Source: Dichetophora obliterata (lineage: Eukaryota > Arthropoda > Insecta > Diptera > Sciomyzidae). Taken from it: 64,000 nucleotides of DNA. The first letter of the stretch is position 1. Each line of letters opens with the position of its first letter. Below are positions 45,667 through 55,462 of this stretch, piece by piece. The notes under the pieces were generated by a model, which saw only the letters and a list, made by a program, of their open reading frames with translations, searched no databases and was not told the origin of the DNA. The stretch is taken from NCBI GenBank assembly GCA_963920525.1, contig OY986438.1, positions 181,850,888 to 181,914,887 of the forward strand, in the 5' to 3' direction. The position numbers were made by a program, and so were the translations under genes.

Positions 45667-46010
45667 TTTTTAAATAAGCAAAGTCCATAGGTAAAGTAAA
45701 GGTTTATTATGAAACTTCACTGTTTTCCCATAATTTAAAAATTAAAAACAAAAATAAAAGCAAATTATATAGGAAAATTCGCTGAGTTTTACAATCTAAA
45801 CTTGCTTGTAAAACACACTTCCTTTTTACATGTCGCGTGAGTTACGCCCATATTTTCCACTGTCATTCTTAATTAGTTACAGGAACAACACTTTTGGTAG
45901 ATCATACCATAACTTTGTCTTGTAAGACTCAGTATAAAATACTAAGGTACATAAGAATTTTTTTTTACATTAATAACATAAACTTTTGAGAAAACGAAGC
46001 TTTAAGGGCC
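45667..46010. other. AT-rich spacer
   Basis: Contains a fragment ATGTCGCGTGAGTTACGCC shared with the end of repeat R1 copy 2. Nothing else seen. Confidence 0.35.
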
Positions 46011-46012
46011 GT

Positions 46013-46204
46013 TTTATTCACTTTTTATAAATCGAGCCAACTTGAGCAGTTTCAATAACATTTGTTAATTTGTCTTTTCGTACAACTTGCGAGGTTAAAT
46101 ATTTTAATTACTCAAATTAAAATTTCATTTCATTCAGTTCAAGTTGAAATTTTCTGTGTTGAAGTTAAGTCAAGTTATAAATACTTAAGTTATAAAACAT
46201 CCCA
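46013..46204. mobile_element. Possible 190-bp MITE
   Basis: The GGGCCGTTTTATTCAC start and ...ACTTAAGTTATAAAACATCCC end are weakly inverted, and AACTTGA/TCAAGTT motifs recur inside. No target duplication found. Confidence 0.35.
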
Positions 46205-47660
46205 GGAAATTTTTTGATGTATGATGGGAAAGAAATGACTTTTATAACTTATGAAATGGAAATTTGTTGATGTTGAAGGCAACTCAATGTCAAAAAAATA
46301 TTTTGTTATATGTGTGCAGAATAAAAACAAAGTGATTTCCAAATAATGGGGTTTTCAGTTAACGGTATTTAGAATTAAGATATGCTTTAATTCACTTCGT
46401 TAAATATCGACGCATGCTTTATATGTCGTCTAATAAAAATATTTCTAAAAGACATGCGCTTTCATGAACATTTTAAATTAGCTTGTGTTACTATGCTATT
46501 TTTTAGTTCTTATTTAAAACATTATATAGTCCTTTGACAATCGAAAAAAATGGTGTTTATAATTTTGTGTTTGTATTTTGATAACAGAGGAGGATATTTT
46601 TCGAGTCCTTCAAAATATGGTCGACTTTTAATCTATGAGTTAATCGGCTGGACCAATTTTTAATTAGTTTGGTTTTGTTTTGGTTATTAACATGTAACCA
46701 TGTATGTAACATGTAACCATGTATTCTATTTTTTTTTTAAGAAATCGACTTTGGCGCCTCTAGCATACAAAACCAATATTACAAAAATAGTTTCTTTATA
46801 TTGACTTCTAACTAAATTATGTTAAAATAAACCCGACTACGATGTATATTAAAATCGTTAAAAATTGGAATTTTTTCCACTTGAGGATCTAGAAAGCTAC
46901 TTTTAGCGCAATCTTTAAATGCGTTTTTCTTGGAAAGTTATTGTTCACGCGACGTGTAATGTAGTTCAGCTCTTTGCAAATTAGAAAAGATGTTTTTTTT
47001 AGAACACTGTTATTAACCGTTTTTTTACTTCTAGAAAAATAAGTTGGTTTTTTTTTAAAAGTGGTCTTAAATGTATTGTTTTATTTTTGGTTTCTCTTCG
47101 TCAAACTAATATTTAATAAATCGAACGAAAAAAGTTCAATTTTTGACTTAAGTAGAGATTTGTGACTTGAAGGCTGCACGACATTATTTTTTCCAACTTC
47201 CATCATACAGAGTAAATGGAGCTATAGTATTTGCACCAGTTCTGTTGAAATTCTTTCAATGAAGCAAATTCAGTCACTAGAGCTGTTAAACATAAAAAGG
47301 CATTTACAAATATTTAGAAACTGAAATTGAAAAGATTCATCAGAAATGGTGCCTTATTTTGGGATACCTTAATTTACTCTCTATGCACTACTACTTCTTG
47401 AAAATCGAGTGACAACCAAACTGAAATTGGCAAGCTTCATATTCTCTTTAACAAATGGCTCCAGCTGCACTTACAAATTCCACATTGTGAACTGATGCAA
47501 AAATTAAGATACCGACTACTCATAAGTTTGCACATAATAACAGCACTTTAATTTTACTACGCATCAAAGTTTTTTTTGGCAAACTAATGATTGTTATCTT
47601 TGGAGCTGATATAGATCAGCGGAAATTAAAACAGGACATTACGGATATAAAGTGCAATTC
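46205..47660. other. AT-rich spacer, nothing recognised
   Basis: ATGTAACCATGTA is repeated in tandem at about 46692 and 46708. No gene or element identified. Confidence 0.35.
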
Positions 47661-47800
47661 AAGCCCTTGGAAGGACTTCGATCGATGCTCTTTTGATTGT
47701 GTTGTGCGCGTTATTAAATGTTTGAATACAAATGATCGAGAACTAGATATACAAGTAGTGCCGAGTCCAAACGGCTCGTGTTCTCGAGAAGCTCTACTTG
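47661..47800 (-). mobile_element. SINE family B body fragment (no head)
   Basis: Plus-strand landmarks CCTTGGAAGGACTT, TTGTGTTGTGCG.GTTATTAAATGTTTGA, ACAAATGA, GCCGAGTCCAAACGGCT and GAGAAGCTCTAC occur in the same order as in the SINE at 10935-11247. The match stops exactly at 47800, where the CAGTG end of the next element starts. Confidence 0.7.
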
Positions 47801-48163
47801 CAGTGTTGCCAGGTGCCTTTCACCATTTACCCCTAGAATGGATTTAAAATTCACCTAAAATTCCCCAAAATTTTTTTTTTTTGAAAAACATACAAAAATT
47901 TCATACGGGGAAACTGAAAAGTAGTGCAACTGCAATGCAAGCCTATTGCCTTTATTTTTTTTGTCACCTCACCTATGTGAGAGTTCTCACACTCGTATCA
48001 CGTCACTATAAATCTGGTATTTTTGTTGTCATGTGACGTGAGTTTGTGGAACAAGTGAAAATGAATTAAAAAAACGCATTGAACACGCCCTTCTATTTTT
48101 GCTTATTGCAAAATTTTATTTGTTTCAGCAAACTGAACAGTTAAATTCAGTAAATAGTTAAAA

Positions 48164-48520
48164 TATGAGTTCCTTTGAGCTTTGGTTTTCAGACAGTGAC
48201 AGCTCGGATGATGGAGAAAATTTAAAAATTAAAAAAAAAATTTAAGGGATGCCTCAAACCTGATGAAGTTACCTGATGGAGTGTGAGTTAAAAATGCAGT
48301 TTTGATTTCGTGATTTTATATTTATTTTCATTGCAGGCTCGTCAGCTATTTTAGATTGTCAAAGGACGCGTTTATGTATATATTTAATATACTGGAGAGC
48401 AAAATCAATTCCTCGAAGAGAAATTTTAGAGTTCTTCTTATTATTAAATTGGCTGCTGTGCTGCGTTTCTTGGCTGAAGGCCAAGGTTTTTGGGATGTTA
48501 TTTTGACAATAATTAAAAAA
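48164..48520 (+). pseudogene. PIF/Harbinger-like transposase, N-terminal fragment
   Basis: ATG at 48164 opens MSSFELWFSDSDSSDDGENL, then frames are broken. A possible intron (GTGAG at about 48282, TTGCAG at about 48336) is followed by LVSYFRLSKDAFMYIFNILES and LAAVLRFLAEGQGFWDV. The FR(L/M)S..F..(I/L) and LRFLA.G motifs are those I know from HARBI1-type transposases (recall). The catalytic part is missing and the region ends in A/T-rich junk. Confidence 0.5.
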
Positions 48521-49070
48521 ATCATTAATATTTCTATTTAAAAATTAATTTAAAAATAAATTTAAAAATTTCTATTTAAAAAAATAAATAAATAAAAAAT
48601 AAATAAATTTAAAAAACCCTTAAATATACATTTTTATTTACCTCTTCTGTTCGATCATCTTCCTCACTTAAAAAATAATGCGAGTAAATTGTCACTTTAA
48701 TTTGGCAATAATGTGTTCAATGTGACAGCAAGAATAGCACAAATAAATCACATGGAGATGATCCCTGTGCCGTTCCTCTTTTCAGTGACAACAAGAATAC
48801 GAATTTAAGTCACAATAACACGCGTCATCTCCCACAAGAAAAAGTGACAACAAGAATAAAGGCATATGTATTTAAAGGGCTGAGCTGTTGTACGTCTATA
48901 ACAAGGGCAGAAAGTTGCTTCATAGTTCTGAATTGTTTAATCTGAAATTAACTTTAAAATGAAGTCTTACTTTTGCAAAGAGGCTCCGTCTCCTACTTTT
49001 TTATATGTTTTTGTGCATATCGTTTTTGCCTATAGTTTTTCCATACTTTGTTTTCTAAACGATCAAAAAA
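48521..49070. other. Sequence with a GTGACAACAAGAATA repeat
   Basis: GTGACAGCAAGAATA (about 48722), GTGACAACAAGAATA (48786) and GTGACAACAAGAATA (48843) recur in one orientation. They may belong to the end of the Harbinger-like element. No gene seen. Confidence 0.45.
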
Positions 49071-49437
49071 CCAAGGCATGCGCCTTATACAAAAACCGTT
49101 TGGTCTTTGAGCTGAAAGGAAAGGGAGAGATTATTAGAAGAAGAATTGATTGGAACCATACGTGAATTATCAATTGCTTGGAAAAAACTTGAAAGATAAT
49201 TTTAATTGCTTACAACCGAGGCAAGTGCTATACCTTAACCCCTAGGTTCTAGCCCTCAGTTGCTCCTGTTCTTTATTTAACATTTTCCACAATTTAGTTG
49301 TGGATTTTTTGTTTCAATAATTCTTAAATGTAGTAAATAGCAAAGAAAGCAAAATGAACCATGCCTGAACCCAGATTTGAACCGGGGACCTCTGAGTCGA
49401 TAGTCTAGAAAACTCTTCACTAGACAACAAAGTCCGA
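49071..49437 (-). mobile_element. tRNA-derived SINE, family A, copy 3
   Basis: 367 bp, the same layout and orientation as the copies at 13648 and 14075. The minus-strand head has TTGTCTAGTGAAGAG and CCCCGGTTCAAATCTGGG, and the body has TTGTGGAAAATG. It is more diverged than the other two. Confidence 0.75.
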
Positions 49438-49876
49438 CTTGCTTTGTTTTTAGTTTTTACACGGAATCAAGCAATTGCAACTAAAGCGCTCAGCAAGTTT
49501 GAAGTGAAGTGGGAAATGATTGGTAACTCATGTAAGTGCTGTAAACTCAGTTATTTTTATAAAGTGTTGCTGAAATACCCAAGAAGCCAGATATCTTTTT
49601 TTCTTAAATTTTTAGCACACTTTTAAGGAAAAGTAAGAAAACTTTTTCAAAAGTCAATTTTTCAAATTACCCTAAAAAACATTAAATCTCCCTAAAAAAT
49701 CCCCTAAAGATTCATTGCCCCTAAAATTCCTCAACACAGTTAAAAAACCCCTAAATCTAGGGGGAAATCCCCTAACCTGGCAGCACTGCTAAAAACATAA
49801 ACATTTTTCAAGATGAACAATTAAAATAAATTAAAATAAGCGAACAATTTGTATAGTCATATGAAGCATATAGCTA

Positions 49877-49985
49877 TGAACACGGAGAAAGATTTCACCA
49901 AGATATTTCGCAGATGAAAAAGAGTTACCAGGGCAAATGGAGCCCATTAATGTTGGCAGATGTACAATCAAAGGGAACCCACCAG
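49877..49985 (+). pseudogene. Fragment of a recurrent transposon-associated protein
   Basis: The plus-strand codons read EHGERFHQDISQMKKSYQGKW then SPLMLAD. I recall this (ERFHQD...ME.RYQGKWS..MLADYCW) as a C-terminal motif in many uncharacterised, repeat-associated animal proteins, without a known function. Only about 35 codons remain. Confidence 0.5.
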
Positions 49986-49989
49986 GAGC

Positions 49990-51138
49990 TAAAATTGTTA
50001 TAAAATGTTAAATGGAAAGTTTATAATATTTCTTAAAATTTTTACATGGAATGTCATACAGGTGCAAGAGGAATATTAAGAGTGGAATATTAAGAGAGGC
50101 TTGTTCGCTTATTTTAATTTATTTAAATTGTTCCTCTAGGAGAATGTTTATGTTTTTGGTATTAAAATTAAGGAAATTTACTATATAAAACGATAAGACC
50201 ATACTTTTTATAAATAAATACTTTAAAAAGTCAAAATTTTTAACCAAAAAAATTAAAAATTTTATTTTGGACTTGAATATTTCACAGACTAAAAATGGCA
50301 GAAAAGTATAAAATACCCACTAAAAAGCTTGTTAAATTTTCTATAAGATAGTTATTTCTTTTTGCTTTGCGTTAACTGATATGGAGCATAAAACAGGATC
50401 AAAGTACGAAATCACAAAAAATTTGAGGCCAACTAAAAAAATTCAGTTTCATAACGAGGGAAGAAAGCTTATTCCGTATTAGCTATCAAAGTTCGTGTGG
50501 CACGAAAAAGTTGCTAATTGTTGACCAGTGATATTAAGAGAGGATCAAAGCGAACAAATTTTTATAAAACAAAAAAATGTAAAAAAGTCAATCAAATCCG
50601 CTTAAAATTCAGATTCTACAGTGCTAAAAAATCGGTGCGCCAGAATACTCTTAACTAATCAGAGTAACTTTAAACGCGTTTTTATTGAAACATACTTTTT
50701 TAAAACGAGCCACATTTTTCATTTAAATCTGTTTGTAATGTAATTGTACACATCTTTTACATTTTTGCAAAATTTGTCTAGTTTCTACACAACTTTTCGA
50801 CGCCTTATAATTTTCTTAATTTTTATTCCATTTTGGTAAAAGATGTGCATTCAAAAGTCAATTTACAAATGCATTTTTTTATTTGTTTTAAAGCAATCTT
50901 GAGCCAAGCTATGATGTAGGTCGATTTTCACAATTTGTTAAGCACACCATCTTCAGCGCCATCTTTATATATACAGAATATATGTTAGAAAAAAAAAACA
51001 TTTTTTGTTATTTAAACTGATGATGAAAAATTAACACGCAAATTAAGTTTTTCGAATATATATTATACTTTTTTAAAAAACATCTAAAATATACCTTTAT
51101 TTGAACCGATTTTGCTTAAAATCTCCCCCAAATGTAAT
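49990..51138. other. AT-rich spacer, nothing recognised
   Basis: No gene, inverted end or tandem structure was seen. Confidence 0.35.
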
Positions 51139-51510
51139 GGCCGCATTCAGCGCAGACAACTGTTGTGAACTGTAATGGTAGCACTACCTTAGTAAACGAT
51201 GTTTTTCTCTGAATGTGTTGCTACTCAACACGTCAGAAGTTAGATTCAATTTAATTTTTATGTAAATTTAATTCAATGCAAAGGTTTCTCACTTAAATTT
51301 TCTGCGTTCTTTCTGCGTTTATTAATTTAACAGCGTCAGTAACACCATCTGACAGTTAAGCAAACAGTTGTGTTCATGTAGCATAGAATTTGTTCGCTCG
51401 ATTAAAAGGCGTTCGCTACTTTATCAGTTTTAGTTAGCGCTACCAAATTTGTACCATTCAGCGAATTTTTACACAACAGTTGCCAACTGTTGTCTGCGCT
51501 GAATGCGGCC
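51139..51510. mobile_element. 372-bp MITE with GGCCGCATTCAGCG ends
   Basis: The terminal repeats GGCCGCATTCAGCGCAGACA are identical for the first 22 bases. AAT flanks both sides (51136-51138 and 51511-51513). The inner copy of the ACAGTTG motif is repeated. GC-rich ends in an AT-rich setting make it stand out. Confidence 0.85.
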
Positions 51511-51513
51511 AAT

Positions 51514-52900
51514 GATTAAAGCATAGTCCTTAAAAAAAGTGTAACAAACGAAGAACTACTTTTTTAAAACAAAGACGCAGCAAAGCACTGAAATGATACT
51601 TTTGACGTAGAATTAAGTCTTACAGCGCGGTTTGTATGGGGGTCATTTTCACGAATTTTTTCAAAGTGATATTTGACACTTTGGGGTATACCTACAGCCT
51701 TTAATATTCATCGTACAAAGAAAAAAAAATGCCAAAATATCAGTTTTATTGGGAATAAAACGAATATCTAATAAAATAGCAAAATCTAAGAAGATGCTAA
51801 ATTCATATATTCGTATGAGAAATGCTGCAGTAGCTGCTTATGCTGTTTTTAAGGTTGTTGTTGTTGTTGTGTGTGTTCGTTTGGTTCGTAATTATGCCGT
51901 TCCTTGTTGTGCTGCTTTTGTTGTTGTTGTTGTTATTGTTGTTGTTTTTATTAACATGTATGTAAAACATTTGTTTTTGTTAAGTTGCAACAATAAACTA
52001 CACAATAAATGGCAACTCAACTGCACTACCTTGATTTCAATACAAGATTAAATGCATATTTCAGAGTTTTTTGGCGAACGGGTGAAAAAGAGAGGGAAAA
52101 AAGAAAAGAACAAACGACGCATCAAGGGAATATGACATAAATTTCAATTCGATTCTTGATAAATATAAAATAGGACGTGAATTAAATTGCGAGCTTAAGA
52201 TCAAGTAAGTTTTTGAGAAGGCAACAACAACAACAAAAACTCTGTATAGAGTCAATCACTTAGCTGACTAGACAGTCTGTTTCGGAAATCGCTACATTTT
52301 CCTCTTCAGTAGTCTTTGAGTGATTTAGCTGTGATCAACTCACTGTTTAAATTAGTATATGACTTCGCAGATTTAGGAAATCATTCTTTTGAATTGTATG
52401 GCTAATACAATGACATTGACATATGACATTTCAAAGCAGTAGGCTATTTATTGATCACCTAGTTGCTATATATAGAATATTCTAGTTGCTTCTTTATTTA
52501 TTCCAATATTCATTGGTGTTCGATAGTTTGTCGAAATGCACCATAGCAATAAAACGAGTTTTTTGCTTCTCCAGAAGCTAGTGTTCTTACGGAAAGGTGG
52601 TTATTTTCACAACCAAATGTTCAATTACACATAACTTTGACCGAAATCGATCAATTATTAGATTATTTAATTAATTTGACATTAATTAAACTTATTTGGC
52701 CGTGCTCCGCCATAAAAGGACTTTAGTATTATATAAAGAACGGTTTAAAGGTTTAAAAATATGTCGTTTTCATACCAGCAACTCAGACGCTGCCGTTTTA
52801 AGTACCGTTTAACTGGAACAGTGACATTCATGGCTTGTTGCGTTGTAATACAAAAGAGAATTCGGATGCAAGTAGCTAGACAGCCAGTATGTGGCTACAA
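51514..52900. other. Spacer with TTG/CAA tracts
   Basis: (TTG)n-rich tracts at 51853-51950 give an ORF that is mostly valine and leucine and is rejected as a gene. Nothing else recognised except the CAA-tailed motif at 52195. Confidence 0.35.
52195..52238 (+). repeat. Dispersed short motif with (CAA)n tail, copy 2
   Basis: TTAAGATCAAGTAAGTTTTT followed by GAGAAGGCAACAACAACAAC, matching the motif at 21262. Confidence 0.6.
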
Positions 52901-52909
52901 GAAAATGTA

Positions 52910-53446
52910 CTACTACTAGCAAAGATTGCCAGTTAAAATTTAAAACAATTCCGACAAAAAATTCCTTTTTTGACAGTAACATAAATTAAATACAACAAAA
53001 ATTACCATGGTAGAGATAAACAAAAAGTTTCTACCGCAATAAAAAAAATATCAAAAAAAATCCCCACGATCATTAAAAATTACCACAAAAATAACACGCG
53101 TTTTAAAAATACCACCACAAATTCCATATGCATTTAAAATTGCCACAAAATTCTCATTCGCATTAAAAAAATACCACAAGAAGTCCCATATGCACAAACA
53201 ATTTTAAAACCATTTAGAAATACCACAATGACATTTTGCTTACTAAAAAAGAAAACAAATTTTCAGAAGAATATTACCAAACTCCCACGGAAATTATAAA
53301 AATACCCCACTGAATTCCCACGCCAATTAAAAAATACAACGCTGAATAAAAAAATTTAATAGGAATTCCTAAAAACAAAAATTCCTAAGGGCAATTAAAA
53401 ATTACCACGAATGGGATTTTTCCAACATAACTGGCAACGTTGCTAC
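52910..53446. mobile_element. Motif-array element (TACCACAAAAATTCCC)
   Basis: AAAATTACCAC, AAATACCAC and AATTCCCA units repeat in one main orientation from about 53000 to 53410. They are bracketed by CTAGCAAAGATTGCCAGTTA and, inverted, CTAGTAGCAACGTTGCCAGT. Borders approximate; no target duplication recognised. Confidence 0.5.
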
Positions 53447-53493
53447 TAGCTGATGATATTGTTGTTTTAGTTCTGCATGCGCTGCAAAGAACC

Positions 53494-53735
53494 GTTTTTC
53501 ACTCGGCAATTCTATGAGCAATAATTGCTTTCGCCACAAGTAGTTTGTTGACTACTCGAGTTTAAAGGGGACTTTCGTAAGCCCTCTCATGCGGGCGAAT
53601 AATCGACAAACTGCTTGCGGCAAAGGAAATTATTGCCGAGTGAAAAGCGGGACAAAGAGATCTTGCTACCAGATCAATAATTGCTCTCGGAGTAATAATT
53701 GCTTTTGCCGCAAGCTCGAGAATTTTCGTGGCCCT
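53494..53735. repeat. Nested inverted repeats around GCCGAGTGAAAA
   Basis: TTTTTCACTCGGCAAT (53496) is inverted at 53632-53647 (ATTGCCGAGTGAAAA). ATAATTGCTTT(C/T)GCC(A/G)CAAG occurs at 53521 and again at 53693, with an inverted copy at about 53610-53632. It is a compact foldback with a third arm. Confidence 0.65.
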
Positions 53736-53977
53736 ACCTGGTTTTTCTGCCATGAGTTGGAGTACGAAGAAAACGAATGTTTATTTTCAGCATGTATGTA
53801 TACTACTACACAAATTTGTGCATGCGTGTTACTAAGCATGCGTTGTGCTTTAAAAACTACATTTATTTTTAGATACCATAATAAATTCGAATTATTTTTA
53901 TTATGCATTATATTCTTTCCATATTAAAAATTTATTTTGTTAACTAAAATTTTAAATAACTTTTAAAATATACATAT

Positions 53978-54394
53978 TAGGGTGGGGCGATTTGAGCATC
54001 AAAATGGGCCCTTCGCGTTTCTGATTCTTGGGATTGTACTGAGCAAAAAAGTCCACTAGACCATACGTCTACGGTGAAAATCGAGCTTCCAGATTTTGAC
54101 TTGCAGTTTTTTCTCAGACTTTTGTCACGTTTTTTTTTGGATTTTTTTTTGGACCATTGAGATTTTCGATCCAATACTAAGACAAAAATCTCAATGGTTT
54201 GGCTGTTATAGGCCAAAATATCGGTTGTTATAGGCCAAAAGTCTGAGAAAAAACACCTAGTCAAAATCTGGAAGCTCGATTTTCACCGCAGACGTATGGT
54301 CTAGTGGACTTTTTTGCTCAGTACAATCCCAAGAATCAGAAACGTGAAGCGTCCATTAACACTTTTTTCCTTCCATACTAATCGCCCCACTCTA
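53978..54394. mobile_element. 417-bp hAT-like MITE, TAGGGTGGGGCGATT ends
   Basis: ATACATAT flanks both ends exactly (53970-53977 and 54395-54402), an 8-bp duplication. The ends TAGGGTGGGGCGATT and, inverted, TAGAGTGGGGCGATT are followed by inverted arms of about 150 bp (TTCTGATTCTTGGGATTGTA, then AGTCCACTAGACCATACGTC). There is no coding content. Confidence 0.88.
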
Positions 54395-54402
54395 ATACAT
54401 AT

Positions 54403-55437
54403 ATGTATATGCTCTTTACTACAGGAAAAATAAATTATTCAAATTTACCCATATTAATTTCCATTAATTAAACATAACTTTGAATTACATTTAGTTTTAA
54501 CCAACAAAACAAATTAACAAGTACAACTAATTCATCACCAAATATATCAAACGAAAACTTTTTATAAAACAAAACAAATTTTTACATGAATTTTATTGTT
54601 AGCCTTTTAGATCAGGTAAGTTTGAAGAAGAACAACAACAACAAGTTTGTTTTTGAATAATTTTTATTTAGAAGATGAAACGCTTTAAAATAGTTTTGAA
54701 AAATATAAATAAATAAAAAACTAATTTTTTGGATACTATCGAAACTGTGTCTTTTTTTTTTGAGAAGAATACACAACCCCGTTTGTCATTAATTTCAGAG
54801 AATATGTGTTTGTTTACATAAAATAAGGCTTTGTCAAATATATACTAAACCTTCTTCTGATTGAATCATAGACTGAATAATAAAATGAATAAATATTTTA
54901 ATAAAATTTTGATTCTGAGATATAAATCTTTAAAAAAAATTTGCTTTAAAATGTTCGATAAAGTGGTGACGTTCGATAAACGAATGTCACCACCAGATTT
55001 CTCATTCCAAATTTCAGAGAAAAACGTTGTAATTATCAAATACAGAGAAAAAAAGGGTACACAAAAGCGCGCTGTAATCATTAATTTTGACACCAATTTT
55101 GTTTACCAATTTAATTTTGGTGTGTAAAACCAAAAAATTTCAATTTGTTTATTCCCCACCATCAATTGGCTGAAAACCCTAAAATGGTTTCAAGCTCTAC
55201 CACAGTGATTCTTAACCACAGGTTAAATGTTGATTTCAAATAACCGTACAACTATGTTTTTAATCCGCCTATGGTTCGAACGAATTTGTTCAAACCCATG
55301 AACTTTTGATGATGCGACAAAACTGAAAAAACTATTCTCTCCATTTTCCCAACATCATGTTAAAGCACTTTTATTCGCGTGCCTCGAAAAATAGGTACCT
55401 AAAACAACATTCAAATATTTCCAAGAATTTTTTTATT
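54403..55437. other. AT-rich spacer with an unrecognised 88-codon ORF
   Basis: The ORF at 54861-55127 reads ...MSPPDFSFQISEKNVVIIKY and then KKGTQKRAVIINFDTNF. I do not recognise it and see no neighbouring exon or element end; it is probably chance or an old relic. Confidence 0.3.
54606..54643 (+). repeat. Dispersed short motif with (CAA)n tail, copy 3
   Basis: TTTAGATCAGGTAAGTTTGA followed by AGAAGAACAACAACAACAA. Confidence 0.6.
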
Positions 55438-55462
55438 GATCGTTGAAAAGTTTTCAACGATC
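55438..55462. repeat. 25-bp perfect palindrome
   Basis: GATCGTTGAAAA, a central G, then TTTTCAACGATC. Confidence 0.8.

Larger units (their letters stand above)
47801..49788. mobile_element. hAT-ended composite element
   Basis: The left end CAGTGTTGCCAGG and inverted right end CAGTGCTGCCAGG agree at 12 of 13 bases, a hAT-type terminus. CCCCTAAA/CCCTAAAAA motifs cluster near both ends (47830-47870 and 49670-49775). Inside are a Harbinger-like relic and a family A SINE. No matching 8-bp target duplication was seen. Confidence 0.6.

Noticed and set aside
46013..46204. Harbinger MITE as a firm call
   Set aside because: Arms are weak and there is no target duplication, so only a low-confidence feature was kept.
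51749..52051. 100-codon ORF with valine runs
   Set aside because: Produced by TTG/GTT triplet tracts.
53562..53927. Overlapping ORFs on both strands
   Set aside because: They overlap the inverted repeats at 53494-53735 and have no motif.
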